Counted from the stretch's first letter, positions 53,139 to 63,345 are shown. The stretch is 64,000 nt of DNA from Planctomycetota bacterium (GCA_028280785.1 JANQLF010000212.1:29444-93443); one strand, 5' to 3'. The notes: a model not told the origin generated them from the sequence alone. A program made the numbers and translations.

Positions 53139-54316
53139 TACCAGTCTCCCACTGACCCATCACTGTAGAATGTACGCTGCAGCACTTCCTGCTCGAATGG
53201 ATGCTTTTTAATTTCTTCTTCGTTAATCGTTATGCCAAGGCCAGGTTTGGTATTTGGCTTGACCAATTGACCCTCGGGAACGATCTCAAAGCCTTCTTCG
53301 ACAATATCATTACGCCATGGCACATCTTCGGTTACCGTTTCACAAATAATATATGATGGCTGTGAGAATCCGAATTCTAAACTAGCGGCAGTGCTCACTG
53401 GTCCTTGCGGATTGTGCGGCGCTAAGGATATACGATGGGCTTCGGCGAGTGCAGCAACACGGCGCGCCTCCGATAAGCCACCACAATGCGTGATATCTAT
53501 CTGGCAAATTTCACAACCACGTGCATTAAATAATTCTTTAAATGCAGCGAGTGAAGTAAAACGTTCGCCTGTAGCAACCGGCGTGGTTAAATTAGCGTTA
53601 ATATGGGCCAATCCTTCAATGGATTCGGGCCAGCATGGTTCTTCATAAAAGTATAATCCATACGGTTCTAATGCTTTACCGAATTTTAATCCCATTGCGG
53701 GTGACGGACGTGCATGACAGTCAACCATAATGTCAATGTCATCACCAACAGCGTCGCGCATCGCTTCGACATTTTTTGCAGCGTAATTAACTGGTTTATT
53801 ACCTTCAATCGGCATCGTTTCAGGAACCGCCATGGTTTTAAATGCGGTATAACCTTTTTCGACAGCTTCGAGGGCTAATTCGCCAAAACGTTTATGGTCA
53901 TCAGCTGCGGTGTTGTAAAAGTCTTCCATTTTACCACCACCAAGATGTGCATAAGTACGTACGTGATCGCGTACCGGTCCGCCCCATAATTGCGAGCACG
54001 GCATGTTCGCCACTTTACCCATTATATCCCACAAGGCTAAATCGATGCCGGCAATTGCCGTTGCACGGACAATACCATTACCATGCCAGAAATGTTGGCG
54101 GTACATCATTTGCCATAAATATTCAACGCGGCGTGGATCTTCACCAATTAACAATTGACTAATATCTTCAATCGCACCAACCACTGAACGAGTATGCCAT
54201 TCAAGCGTTGCCTCACCCCAACCAAATAAACCGTCTTGGTCGGTGACAACTTTAACGAATATCCAATTGCGCATGCGCGCGTTACAAACGTGTGTTTCTA
54301 TTGCGGTAATCTTCAT
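53138..54316 (-). CDS. Enolase-superfamily sugar-acid dehydratase (galactonate dehydratase-like)
   Basis: A 392-residue mandelate racemase/enolase-superfamily protein. N-terminal lid: [18 protein letters not shown] and [14 protein letters not shown]. Metal ligands: Asp in MVDCHARPS, Glu in FYEEPCWPE, Glu in ATGERFTS. The His base is in [13 protein letters not shown], and the C-terminus [14 protein letters not shown] is standard. The pattern matches D-galactonate/mannonate-type dehydratases, which form 2-keto-3-deoxy sugar acids. First gene of the operon, divergent from a GntR regulator. Confidence 0.88.
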   Translation of the reverse strand: MKITAIETHVCNARMRNWIFVKVVTDQDGLFGWGEATLEWHTRSVVGAIEDISQLLIGEDPRRVEYLWQMMYRQHFWHGNGIVRATAIAGIDLALWDIMGKVANMPCSQLWGGPVRDHVRTYAHLGGGKMEDFYNTAADDHKRFGELALEAVEKGYTAFKTMAVPETMPIEGNKPVNYAAKNVEAMRDAVGDDIDIMVDCHARPSPAMGLKFGKALEPYGLYFYEEPCWPESIEGLAHINANLTTPVATGERFTSLAAFKELFNARGCEICQIDITHCGGLSEARRVAALAEAHRISLAPHNPQGPVSTAASLEFGFSQPSYIICETVTEDVPWRNDIVEEGFEIVPEGQLVKPNTKPGLGITINEEEIKKHPFEQEVLQRTFYSDGSVGDW

Positions 54317-54345
54317 GAAGGTCTCTATTGCAATCCTTGGGTTAT

Positions 54346-54369
54346 TGTTACACTGTACGCAATGTTACA
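54346..54369. promoter_or_regulatory. Direct repeat TGTTACA x2 in the dehydratase-GntR promoter
   Basis: TGTTACA at 54346-54352 and 54363-54369, period 17, each within a wider ATTGTTACA / AATGTTACA context, lie between the divergent genes. A GntR operator is plausible but the repeat is short. Confidence 0.4.
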
Positions 54370-54381
54370 TTAGAGGGTTCT

Positions 54382-55272
54382 ATGTCAAGTAACTACACCG
54401 CGTTCATTTGTGAAGACTTAAAAAGCAAGATAAGTAGCGGAAAAACGTTCCCGTTCTCCTTACGTAAGCTAGCCGATATCTATGGCTGCAGCACTCGCCC
54501 CGTCGGCCAGGCCATCGACCAACTCATTGAACAGCAATACCTTAGACGACTCGACAACGGTCGGCTCAGCCTTGGCACCAAGACCCCTAGACAGCAGAAA
54601 ACCCGCGCCACGAAGGATATCCGCAGCCCACAACAGCTACGCCGAGACATCGAATCAGCACTGATCCTGGAGAGTTTGCGCGGCAAGCCCTGCTATCTAC
54701 GCGAGGAGAAGCTCGCCGAGCACTTCGGTATCGGCCGTACTGCACTACGTAACATTTTCACTGACATTGCACTGAGCGGACTGCTTAGTCACGAACAACA
54801 CAAAGGCTGGAAACTGCGCGCCTTCACCGAGAAAGATTTGAATGACTTTCTGACAGTACGCGAGCAAATGGAATTAATGGCATTGGATGTTGCCAAATCT
54901 AAATTAATTAAAACTGATCTAGAAGTCTATCTCACTAAAAACCAAGAACCAAAAACCAAAAAAGATCCGCCTGATAATAACGAATTCCACGACTACATTT
55001 TAGACAAGGCTGACAATCACTATATCAATAGCTTTTTTGAACATCATGCCCCCTTCTTTGATCAATTGTTTATTTGGGAAGACCAAGATCCAAAAATGCA
55101 AAAACAAACGCGTCAGCAGCATCGCAAAATATTAAAAGCCATGATTGATAAAAAATGGGATGCAGCCAAGAAAGCGCTCAGCCACCACATCTGGAATAAT
55201 CACAACCACCTTATCGCGATGGTCCGTTCGATGCAGCGCAAGGCATCACAGCTCCCAACCGAGATCGCATAA
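54382..55272 (+). CDS. GntR-family regulator, FadR-type
   Basis: A 296-residue protein if started at the ATG at 54382 (MSSNYTAFICEDLKSKI); a longer frame starts at 54328 across the operator-like repeats and is less likely. Two winged-helix-like segments are seen: FPFSLRKLADIYGCSTRPVG near the N-terminus, and YLREEKLAEHFGIGRTALRN about 100 residues later. An FCD-type helical effector region follows (LTVREQMELMALDVAKSKL; MIDKKWDAAKKALSHHI). Two DNA-reading helices in one chain is unusual for GntR. It probably controls the divergent four-gene dehydratase operon. Confidence 0.78.
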   Translation: MSSNYTAFICEDLKSKISSGKTFPFSLRKLADIYGCSTRPVGQAIDQLIEQQYLRRLDNGRLSLGTKTPRQQKTRATKDIRSPQQLRRDIESALILESLRGKPCYLREEKLAEHFGIGRTALRNIFTDIALSGLLSHEQHKGWKLRAFTEKDLNDFLTVREQMELMALDVAKSKLIKTDLEVYLTKNQEPKTKKDPPDNNEFHDYILDKADNHYINSFFEHHAPFFDQLFIWEDQDPKMQKQTRQQHRKILKAMIDKKWDAAKKALSHHIWNNHNHLIAMVRSMQRKASQLPTEIA

Positions 55273-55368
55273 ACGCCACATCTTCTTTGCTTAACGTGCA
55301 GCTATGCGCTCAAATTCCTGTATCATATTGACGATTGCAATAATCAATACAGGAGAAAACTCTGGCCT

Positions 55369-55896
55369 ATGGTCGAATTAATCAGTCTTTCATGCAACCA
55401 CTGTGGCGCACCTATTGATGTGCCCAAAGTTAGTAAATTCGTAACCTGCGAACACTGCAATAGTAGACTTAAAATTCAAAGTAGCGGTAGTGCAACGTAC
55501 ACCGAAGTGCTTGAAGTCATTGAAGAGATAAAAGAAAGAAATGACGAAATCGCAGAAGATTTGGAAATAATTAAAACTCAAAATGAGATTGAAAGACTCG
55601 ATCGCGATTGGGATCGTTGGCGTGAAAAACAACTAAGCAGAGATGAAGATGGGAATACACATGAACCAAGCACCATTGGGTCGATTGTAGGTGCCGCTGT
55701 AATTGGCGTTGGTGGTATTATGTTTGCTGGTTTCAGCGATGGCGGTGGTGCATTAATTTCCTTAGGTGCAATTGCATTTGCAATTATATTTGCTATTTAC
55801 GGAATAAATCACGCTAGTACCTTCAATAAGTCCAAAAGAAGATATAAACGAGAACGTAAGCAATTGGTTAGGCGCTTACGCAAGGCTAAGCGCTAG
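55369..55896 (+). CDS. Zinc-ribbon, coiled-coil membrane protein
   Basis: A 175-residue protein. The N-terminal ribbon has two CxxC pairs (SCNHCGAPI and TCEHCNSRL). Residues 45-85 are a charged coiled coil (EVLEVIEEIKERNDEIAEDL), and two Gly/Ala-rich membrane helices follow (SIVGAAVIGVGGIMFAG and LISLGAIAFAIIFAIYGI). The C-terminus is Lys/Arg-rich. GGAG lies upstream. Function unknown; it may sense or anchor a partner at the membrane. It overlaps the next, convergent, gene by 11 bases. Confidence 0.7.
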   Translation: MVELISLSCNHCGAPIDVPKVSKFVTCEHCNSRLKIQSSGSATYTEVLEVIEEIKERNDEIAEDLEIIKTQNEIERLDRDWDRWREKQLSRDEDGNTHEPSTIGSIVGAAVIGVGGIMFAGFSDGGGALISLGAIAFAIIFAIYGINHASTFNKSKRRYKRERKQLVRRLRKAKR

Positions 55897-56572
55897 CACT
55901 CATTATTTTAAATATCTCGTTGGCGCTCTCGGCTAATTGCTTCAATTTTTTCGGCTTATGACCGGACTTTTTATAATACAATAACAGTATGTCTTTACTT
56001 GCATCAATGAAATACGCTGGTTGAGCAGTTAGGGCATCCAGTTTATCTTTATCTAAGAATGCACGAATGGCATCTTCATCTGGACCTTGTAAGACGTACT
56101 TTTTTGAAAAAGGCGTATGATCTTCAAAATCTATATCCTGAAAGCCCATCAATTTCGTGGTAATTTTCCAACCCCACCCCTCTGGCTCTAAATGCATTGA
56201 TGGGAAATCTGAGGTTTCACTAATAATCAAAGCAACGGTATAAGAGTCATATGTTGAACTCTTACTAGATCGCCTTGCTAAAAACTCAAAACTGATTTCG
56301 CATACTGTAAAAAATGCATCACCGATAGTAGCTGATAATGCATGCTTGCACTTCCTCTTTGAATTTTCTCCAGAAAATAAAGGGATATCATCTCGCGTAT
56401 CCAATAATTGCTGAACACGCTGCTTATGCTCCGGCACATCGTATTGTAAACCTTGTGCTTCAGCAAATTTCTTTAATTGATTCCTGCGCCACCATATCGA
56501 ATAAGCAAAAATCCCTACAATCACCAGAATGACTGCGCCATTCACCAAGAATTCAATAATAGTTTCGCCCAT
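55886..56572 (-). CDS. Single-pass membrane protein, unknown
   Basis: A 228-residue protein from the ATG at 56572; a GTG two codons earlier is possible. One N-terminal membrane helix (FLVNGAVILVIVGIFAYSIW) is followed by a soluble domain with KKFAEAQGLQYDVPEHKQRV and VCEISFEFLARRSSKSSTYD, resembling DUF3137-like proteins in layout only. Ends in a Lys-rich helix. Function unknown. Confidence 0.65.
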   Translation of the reverse strand: MGETIIEFLVNGAVILVIVGIFAYSIWWRRNQLKKFAEAQGLQYDVPEHKQRVQQLLDTRDDIPLFSGENSKRKCKHALSATIGDAFFTVCEISFEFLARRSSKSSTYDSYTVALIISETSDFPSMHLEPEGWGWKITTKLMGFQDIDFEDHTPFSKKYVLQGPDEDAIRAFLDKDKLDALTAQPAYFIDASKDILLLYYKKSGHKPKKLKQLAESANEIFKIMSASA

Positions 56573-56633
56573 GAGCACCCCACAATTATTATGGGTGTCA
56601 TTGTTAATAGCCGATGCTTAACGCAAGCACCAC

Positions 56634-57437
56634 CTATTCATCATCGTCCGTCATGCGTGCATTCTCTAATAATTGAATGCGATCGTTGAGCTTCTGCTTT
56701 TCCAGGGCATGAGCGTGAATCGAGGGAGCCAGTGACGTTTGGATAAGTGCAAGCCCGATTTCAACGCGGTCATCGGCTGTGACCTTGGCTGGTCGTTCAA
56801 TGCTTAAAAAAGTAACAGCTATAATACCTACGGCACACCATGCGATCCCTAATTGTACACATCGCAACGCACTTTTATCAAAACAAGCAACGATTAATCC
56901 CAAAAGAAATGCAATGAGAAAAACTGCTGCTCCTAAAAATGCGTAATGTTCATTTTCTGAAATTTTTGAAGATGTTAAAATTGGTTTCCAAGCCTGAAAG
57001 AGTTGCTCATGCTGAACTGCGGCATAACCCACCCAAGCGATGATAATGCCCAACCAAGCGGCAAACCAACGACGCATAAATCCAGTTCCCTTTGAAGACG
57101 AATAGACTTCGGCTTCTGCATCTTTCTCAAAGGCATCGAATTGTTTCGCTTCGGGTTCCGGATCTTGCTTCCGAGATTTTTTCTTTTTTGTTTTCTTTGG
57201 TACCGTTGGCAACAAGGTTTCTGTTTTAGAATGCTTTTCATTTCTCAGTGCAACCAGAAGACCACTACTCTCTTCAATGATAGCAGTTTCTGTGTTTTCC
57301 TCTTCGTCAACTTCTTCAATCTCTTCAGTAAATTCTAAGTCGTCACCAAGGATCTCCTCAATCTCTCCATCCTTAATGGTTTCTAGGCTATCCATATCAA
57401 ACGGATCTGCTTTAGAATTAGACGAATTATCACTCAT
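56634..57437 (-). CDS. Membrane protein with long acidic N-terminus
   Basis: A 267-residue protein. The first 55 residues are very acidic (EEILGDDLEFTEEIEEVDEE), then a Lys-rich stretch (KTKKKKSRKQDPEPE), then about four membrane helices (FAAWLGIIIAWVGYAAV, AFLGAAVFLIAFLLGLIVAC, LGIAWCAVGIIAVTFLS). The C-terminus is a helix of QKLNDRIQLLENARMTDDDE. Same strand as the 55886 gene. No family recognised. Confidence 0.65.
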   Translation of the reverse strand: MSDNSSNSKADPFDMDSLETIKDGEIEEILGDDLEFTEEIEEVDEEENTETAIIEESSGLLVALRNEKHSKTETLLPTVPKKTKKKKSRKQDPEPEAKQFDAFEKDAEAEVYSSSKGTGFMRRWFAAWLGIIIAWVGYAAVQHEQLFQAWKPILTSSKISENEHYAFLGAAVFLIAFLLGLIVACFDKSALRCVQLGIAWCAVGIIAVTFLSIERPAKVTADDRVEIGLALIQTSLAPSIHAHALEKQKLNDRIQLLENARMTDDDE

Positions 57438-57721
57438 TGTACTTTTACTTATGCGATTATTGGTTTTGAAACAAGAATCACATGTTACTACTCATACCAA
57501 TCCTGAGAAGTCCTTCCCACCTTGTTCAATCAACTTGTGTCAGTAACACCCTGTTATTACTAAGGTTTACAGATTTTCATCACGCAAGACCTTAGCAAGT
57601 TCTAACTAATTGTATGTAATATAGATGGAATTTCATACACGTATGATTTGTCGAAAAATATTTTTAGTGTCATAAAGACCACTCCTCACATTCACGTGTA
57701 AGAATCTCAACGGAGAGCATT

Positions 57722-59137
57722 ATGCGTCTAATCTTAGCCATTTTACTCGTGAGCAGCTTTGCTCTGACCCATGCGGCAGAACCGCTCGGTAGCAATGCGT
57801 TTATTCCTGAAGAAATGCCTCGGACGGGTTTCTTTAAAGATGTGTTTAAGGATCCTGATACTGAAAAAGATTTAATTAGATTCTGTATAAATTGTCCAGA
57901 TAAATTACCTGATCGTCGCACGATGATTTTGCTTGTGTATTTCCATGGTTGTGGCGGCAATGAAGAATCATTTAAGTGGCGTCAATATTTAGCCGAACGC
58001 GGCATTAAATTTCCCAATACTATTTGGCTTGGTCTCAAATCAGCGGGACGTTGTTGGGCTGGCAGTGACCACGATGGTGTTACTAAAATCTTAGACTGGA
58101 TGATTAAAACCTATCCTGTTGATGAACGACGCATTTTTACGCGTGGGTTTTCGAGCGGTGCATTCCTGCAAAAAACATATTCACCAAAGCATCATCAGCG
58201 CATAGCCGGAGCTATTCAATTTGGTGGTGGAGGTAAAGTTGGTAAGTTTATTGATGACCCGGCTAACAAAGGTCTTGAATTTTACATGAGTGTTGGTGAG
58301 GCAGATAAATTTTATCAGAGTGGGTGCATCCCAGCTGCTGAAAGTATGGAAGCTGCTGGCATACGTTTTTTACTGCGCCCGGTAATCGGCTATGGCCACG
58401 GGGGTGTCCTTGATGGCAATTCGGCAATTAATCAACATATCAGTGATGACATCACACAATGGATGTATGCGCTACGTCATAAAACTCGTGGACTCTATCA
58501 AGAGGACTTAGCCCTACTGAAAAAAGTCAACAAAATGGATGTCGAAGATGTCTGGAAAGATAAACTCTTAGTTGACGAAATGATACGTATTGGTGGTCAC
58601 GAATGCACTAGCTTTATTATGAGCAACTTTAAAAGCAAAGATAAGCAGAATATAATCAATGCGATCAAGTTTTGTGGCAAGGTCAATGTTAGCGCCGCTA
58701 CTACCACTCAGATCGCGCGGTATTTTCTCAAAGATAAAGACGCTGAAATTCGCCAAGAAGCAGGCAGCGTCCTCAACCGTCTGCTCAATTGGCGACACAA
58801 GACCGCACAGATGGCCATCATTGAAAAAATCAAAGGGAAAAAATCAGAAGAAAAGGATGTCCTCCAAGCAATCGCTGGCATAAAAACCTATATTGATTAC
58901 CAGGCCTATGGCTCTTGGCGCAATGATCCCCATGTGTATCAGGGATTAGTTCTTGCCCTCAATAACGAGAGCAAAGCCGTTCGCAGCGCAGCCTTTGCTG
59001 CACTTAAAAAAGCTAATAAAGACGATGGACGTGGCTATGATCCCAATTTGGATAAAAAAGAACGCAAAGAAGGGCTACGTTCATGGGAGAATTGGCTCGG
59101 TCTTACCTTTGATAAGTCTGGGAAAAAACGTAAATAA
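57722..59137 (+). CDS. Secreted esterase-like alpha/beta hydrolase with helical C-terminal repeats
   Basis: A 471-residue protein with signal peptide (MRLILAILLVSSFALTHA). The alpha/beta hydrolase part resembles feruloyl-esterase/PHB-depolymerase-type enzymes: oxyanion strand ILLVYFHGCGGNEES, nucleophile Ser in FTRGFSSGAFLQ and likely catalytic His in VIGYGHGGVLDG. From about residue 280 it is helical, with HEAT-like units (IRQEAGSVLNRLLNWRHKTA; AVRSAAFAALKKANKD). GGAGA precedes the ATG. It ends 2 bases from the stop of the convergent propeller gene. Substrate unknown; a plant or algal polymer ester is possible. Confidence 0.78.
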   Translation: MRLILAILLVSSFALTHAAEPLGSNAFIPEEMPRTGFFKDVFKDPDTEKDLIRFCINCPDKLPDRRTMILLVYFHGCGGNEESFKWRQYLAERGIKFPNTIWLGLKSAGRCWAGSDHDGVTKILDWMIKTYPVDERRIFTRGFSSGAFLQKTYSPKHHQRIAGAIQFGGGGKVGKFIDDPANKGLEFYMSVGEADKFYQSGCIPAAESMEAAGIRFLLRPVIGYGHGGVLDGNSAINQHISDDITQWMYALRHKTRGLYQEDLALLKKVNKMDVEDVWKDKLLVDEMIRIGGHECTSFIMSNFKSKDKQNIINAIKFCGKVNVSAATTTQIARYFLKDKDAEIRQEAGSVLNRLLNWRHKTAQMAIIEKIKGKKSEEKDVLQAIAGIKTYIDYQAYGSWRNDPHVYQGLVLALNNESKAVRSAAFAALKKANKDDGRGYDPNLDKKERKEGLRSWENWLGLTFDKSGKKRK

Positions 59138-59139
59138 AA

Positions 59140-61182
59140 TCAGCGCTCAATTTTGGCATAGCTAGCCTGTGAGGCATTACCTTGCTTATCAACAGCTACT
59201 ATGGCGTAATGCATTGATGTATTTTTAGGCGCAGACCAATCGATATAGGCCGTCTCTCCCTTTGGTGGCGAAACCAATAAACGCTGTTGTTCAATTGCAA
59301 GCTGATCTGTCTTTGACGCATAGATATTATAGTAACGCAAATCAGCATCTGTGTTTTTATCCCAACGCAATTTGATTAAACCGTTTTCCAATTCTGCTTT
59401 AAACCCTTGAACTGTAGCTGGTGCCTGCGAATCCCACTTAGTGATTGGCTGTTTACGTTCACTGTTTACAGTAAGTTTATTTTCACGAATGCTTCCACAA
59501 ACTATTTCTGATGTGACATTAGATTCCAAACGACTCCATTCTTCACTACAAGCCATAAATTCATAATCACCATCTTTCAAAACATGACCTATTCTCACTG
59601 ATGATTGTCGTAACGGTTTATCATTTAATAACTCCCATTTTTTTTCACCTACACGCTTAGCATAAACATTTATACCGTGTACTTCATTGCACACTGCTGG
59701 CAATTTCCATGTTATTTTTAGTAGGTTATGGATCTCTGCTTGAATGTTAAATTCTATTGGTGCATGCGGCCTACGAACTACTGCTACAAAACTACCCGCA
59801 TACATATCCGATGACTGCAGCATTGACGAATGATACCAACACTTGGTACCATCGGGTGATTGGATTGGTCGCACATACGCATGATAGGGCATGCGATCGG
59901 GTGCTTTATAGCCCTGTTTTAGTTTACCACGCAAGCGATCAAAAGTTTGACAGAGCTTACGCACGTTGCCTTTACTGTCACCGACAACAATACTATGAAT
60001 CCATTTTTTATCTGCCCAAGTTTCATTAAAATTATCAATATGAGCTACATACGAATCGTTATCAATGCTATTCCACGATGCATGACCACGACCACATTTA
60101 ATACCTGTGTAAATAGGAATAGTATCTTTACTGCGTACCCACAAACCCCAGGTACCTTTGCCACCGGCTTCTTCAATCTGTTTGCTGCTACTTGAGAAAT
60201 AGGCGATACGCCCGTCGTAGCCATAACCACCGTGACCAATGTATTGACCCCATTTATCAACCTTTTCATTGGTGACCGCCACTGGTTTGGCTTCTAAATC
60301 AGCAACGGGTACTTTGAAGGCAACTTTCTCAGCGTAATTGCTGGCAGATCCATAACCGAAGTGCACATAATTACCGTCACGTGATACGTAAATCCCATGC
60401 ACACGATATTCATTCTGCGGATCGTGCCCCTCAACACCTTCAATACCATAACTCAATACATGCGTTTTACAGAAGTCTTTTTCATTTGGGTTTTTATTTA
60501 AATCAATGATATAATAGTTAGGCATGTCCTGCATATTCTTTCCATTTTTATCCTGGACACACATAATATTATTATCCGAAATATTTTGTAGAATTTTATA
60601 CCGTTCATTTGGAAATGTATAAATTGATTCAGGAACTGGATCACTTCCATCTTCAGTTAACGTCACTCGATAGAGGTCTTTACCAACAGCAAAGTATAAG
60701 CGAGCCTTATCCGAACGCTCCCACATCATAAATTTACCGTGCATTAATGCACGCTTACCATCTTTTTTTACAAAAAACTTGCGATCATTAGAAAAATCAG
60801 CGTTCACCACATAATTATGCCCAGACCATTTTCCTACTGGATATAAATTTCCTGGGATATCATAAAAAATGCGATTACCGGTAAAGCTTGCATAACGCCC
60901 GTTCCAACTCCACGGACAACGACGTTCGATATTAGCAATATGAATACAATCTTCCCTGGTTAATGACCAACACTCAGCGCCAGTTTCGGTATCATGAAAA
61001 ATCGTAACTTCAGATTGATACCGCCCGCTGTCTTTATCAATTAATGCGGCAAACGGTTTTTTATCTAATTGCGGAATGCGACTGCATATTTCTTCCAAGT
61101 TTTGATAAACGGGCAATGCCTGTTCTTCAGCGTTAACAAAGAGTGCGCAGATGAGCAATAAGAGAGGGCAAAAGAGCTTCAT
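59140..61182 (-). CDS. Secreted beta-propeller-like protein with fibronectin III domains
   Basis: A 680-residue protein with signal peptide (MKLFCPLLLLICALFVNA). Residues about 40-460 show repeated WD/PD40-like strands (DTETGAECWSLTRED; CPWSWNGRYASFTGNRIFYD; HGIYVSRDGNYVHFGYGSAS) with conserved His in GHASWNSIDNDSYVAHIDNF and HAYVRPIQSPDGTKCWYHSS. The pattern recalls oligogalacturonate-lyase-type propellers, but I cannot confirm a catalytic site. Two FN3-type domains follow (about 480-580 and 590-680, LIKLRWDKNTDADLRYYNIY). AGGAA precedes the ATG. Confidence 0.75.
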   Translation of the reverse strand: MKLFCPLLLLICALFVNAEEQALPVYQNLEEICSRIPQLDKKPFAALIDKDSGRYQSEVTIFHDTETGAECWSLTREDCIHIANIERRCPWSWNGRYASFTGNRIFYDIPGNLYPVGKWSGHNYVVNADFSNDRKFFVKKDGKRALMHGKFMMWERSDKARLYFAVGKDLYRVTLTEDGSDPVPESIYTFPNERYKILQNISDNNIMCVQDKNGKNMQDMPNYYIIDLNKNPNEKDFCKTHVLSYGIEGVEGHDPQNEYRVHGIYVSRDGNYVHFGYGSASNYAEKVAFKVPVADLEAKPVAVTNEKVDKWGQYIGHGGYGYDGRIAYFSSSSKQIEEAGGKGTWGLWVRSKDTIPIYTGIKCGRGHASWNSIDNDSYVAHIDNFNETWADKKWIHSIVVGDSKGNVRKLCQTFDRLRGKLKQGYKAPDRMPYHAYVRPIQSPDGTKCWYHSSMLQSSDMYAGSFVAVVRRPHAPIEFNIQAEIHNLLKITWKLPAVCNEVHGINVYAKRVGEKKWELLNDKPLRQSSVRIGHVLKDGDYEFMACSEEWSRLESNVTSEIVCGSIRENKLTVNSERKQPITKWDSQAPATVQGFKAELENGLIKLRWDKNTDADLRYYNIYASKTDQLAIEQQRLLVSPPKGETAYIDWSAPKNTSMHYAIVAVDKQGNASQASYAKIER

Positions 61183-61382
61183 AAGAATTCCTTAGGTATC
61201 GTCGTGATCAAAGATCCTACGCCTAGTGCTAATGAGTGGTGAATAGCTTTCCAAAGCTTATCTGTCATATTTTACGATTTTTTAGTGAGCATTCTCCAGA
61301 TGCATTTTGTTACACTCATTATCTAAGATTCTGATATATAATACTTTATGAGTAATAATCGCGACTGCTTGCATATTATATT

Positions 61383-61402
61383 ACTGTACTATACTGTGCT
61401 AT
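61383..61402. promoter_or_regulatory. Tandem 10-base repeat ACTGTRCTAT x2
   Basis: ACTGTACTAT (61383-61392) is followed at once by ACTGTGCTAT (61393-61402), one helical turn apart, 30 bases before the NagB-like start. It may be a GntR operator in the promoter of the sugar operon. Confidence 0.5.
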
Positions 61403-61431
61403 ATTATCAAAGGGAAGGCAGGAGCTGATAG

Positions 61432-62313
61432 ATGATCGATCCCAAACACATTGTTGAATGGTGCTCTTACGCACCAGAAGAACTTGTTGATCACGATAAA
61501 ACACGCACCCCATTTCGCATGGTTAAAGACAGCGAAGAAATGGGAAAGTTAATGGCTCAAGATTTCATTGATGTCATCAATGAAAATAATGCAGCTGGCC
61601 AAGTGACCCGAGCGATAGTCCCCTGTGGACCGAGTTGTTGGTACGTTCCGTTTACTGAGCAAGTCAATGCCGAACAAGTAAATTTAAATAATCTAACTGT
61701 TTTCCATATGGATGAATGCCTGGATTGGGAAGGCAATCCGATTCCTGAAAATCACCCCCTCAATTTCCGTACCTTTATGGATAAAAACTTTTACGGTCCG
61801 ATAGAAGACAAACTCAACGTACCATTAGCACAACGTTTTTACCCAACCGGAAAGAACATCGATGAAATATTAGAAGCGATGGATAGTGCTCCCGTTGATA
61901 TTTGTATCGGTGGGTGGGGCCAAGATGGTCACATCGCCTATAATCAAGCACGTCGCAATCCCTTCAGTGAATTATCCCTCGAACAATTACACAATTCACG
62001 CATGCGCGTACAGGACAATAATGTCGATACGATCATCACACTCGGACACCGTAACTTTGGCGCTGCCTATCACTTAGTCCCACCGATGTCGGTAACCGTT
62101 GGCGTCAAAGACTGCCTGAGCGCTAAGAAAGTTCGTGTTTATAGTGACACGGGATCATGGAAACAAACCGCATTACGCGTTGCCTTATTTTCAGATGAAA
62201 CAGTTGAGTATCCCCTCACCTTGCTGCAAAATCACCCAGATGCGATTATTACAGCGACCTATGATACCGCACGTCACCCTATTGCTGAAAATCCTGATTG
62301 GGAATTTTTCTAA
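61432..62313 (+). CDS. NagB-like (glucosamine-6-phosphate deaminase superfamily) protein
   Basis: A 293-residue protein. The family landmarks are VPCGPSCWYVPF, LTVFHMDECLDW (Asp-Glu of NagB), GGWGQDGHIAYNQARRNPF (Asp and His of the catalytic loop) and VTVGVKDCLSAKKV. In NagB the loop reads DGHIAFNE with a catalytic Glu; here that position is Gln (NQA), so the deaminase triad is altered and a different sugar-phosphate reaction, or no catalysis, is possible. CAGGAG precedes the ATG. First gene of a sugar operon with PfkB, a small protein and GntR. Confidence 0.82.
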   Translation: MIDPKHIVEWCSYAPEELVDHDKTRTPFRMVKDSEEMGKLMAQDFIDVINENNAAGQVTRAIVPCGPSCWYVPFTEQVNAEQVNLNNLTVFHMDECLDWEGNPIPENHPLNFRTFMDKNFYGPIEDKLNVPLAQRFYPTGKNIDEILEAMDSAPVDICIGGWGQDGHIAYNQARRNPFSELSLEQLHNSRMRVQDNNVDTIITLGHRNFGAAYHLVPPMSVTVGVKDCLSAKKVRVYSDTGSWKQTALRVALFSDETVEYPLTLLQNHPDAIITATYDTARHPIAENPDWEFF

Positions 62314-62315
62314 AC

Positions 62316-63341
62316 ATGACTGCACTTAAAATCACCAACTCAACTTATAATAAAATGATCGCCACCGGTGGTATCGGTAGTGGTATTTATTTTGCGCTTG
62401 ACGGTGATCATGATTTAGGTCGCAACGAATCACGCATGGCTAAACGCATGCCAGGACGCGATTATTGCAAAGGCCATATTATAGCACATTACGTCAGCCT
62501 ACTACTTGGTGACGCTGGAACCGTACATGCGATTGGCGCCGTCGGCAATGATGATGCAGGCAGGACCTTAATTCAAGAAATGCAAAGTGCCGGCATTCAA
62601 ACTGAGCATGTTCACATTAAAAACGATGCTAATACACTCTATGCAGTTTGTTTCCAATATCCCGACAGCAGCGGTGGAAATATCAGTGAAGGTGATAGCG
62701 CCAGCGAACAAGTATCTCCAAGCGATGTTGAAGCATGCATAGCGCAACATCCACTTGATAAGCAGAGCATTGTCCTGGCAGTTCCTGAAGTACCGATGGC
62801 AACACGCATCGCGCTACTCAAAGCTGGCAAAGATGCAGGATCTTTATGCGTCGCTTCCTTTACTTCCGATGAAGCAGATTCTTTTATTAAAGCTGATGGC
62901 GTACAACATACAGACATCATTGCTATCAACAGTGATGAGGCTCAGGCAATCATTGAAAGTAAAGATCAAACGGGTGCAGCACTTGCACAGGCCGCCTATG
63001 ATAAACTGAACGCGCTTAATAAAAAAATTACCCTCTCAGTAACGCTTGGCAAAGCAGGCGCGGTAGTCATTAGTGATAATACATCACATACCTTTGACCC
63101 AATTTTAACCGAGGTTAAATCAAGTGGCGGTGCCGGCGATGCTTATACTGCTGGTTTAATCCTTGGATTATGTGCTGGACTGCCAATCGATACCGCACCA
63201 TCGCTTGGTATATTATTGAGCAGTCATTCGGTTACCTCTTTTGATACGATTAATTTCTCGAGTAACGCACAATCACTTAAAGCATATGCTACATCACAAA
63301 ACGTCAGCCTCGCTGCTGAAGTAAAAACATTACTGGGATAA
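62316..63341 (+). CDS. PfkB-family carbohydrate kinase
   Basis: A 341-residue protein from the ATG at 62316, 2 bases after the NagB-like stop; an earlier in-frame ATG at 62298 overlaps that gene. N-terminal substrate region IATGGIGSGIYFALDGDHD, then GTVHAIGAVGNDDAGRTLI, and the C-terminal PfkB signature SSGGAGDAYTAGLILG with the catalytic Asp. It phosphorylates a sugar, most likely the one processed by the NagB-like partner. Confidence 0.9.
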   Translation: MTALKITNSTYNKMIATGGIGSGIYFALDGDHDLGRNESRMAKRMPGRDYCKGHIIAHYVSLLLGDAGTVHAIGAVGNDDAGRTLIQEMQSAGIQTEHVHIKNDANTLYAVCFQYPDSSGGNISEGDSASEQVSPSDVEACIAQHPLDKQSIVLAVPEVPMATRIALLKAGKDAGSLCVASFTSDEADSFIKADGVQHTDIIAINSDEAQAIIESKDQTGAALAQAAYDKLNALNKKITLSVTLGKAGAVVISDNTSHTFDPILTEVKSSGGAGDAYTAGLILGLCAGLPIDTAPSLGILLSSHSVTSFDTINFSSNAQSLKAYATSQNVSLAAEVKTLLG

Positions 63342-63345
63342 GACC

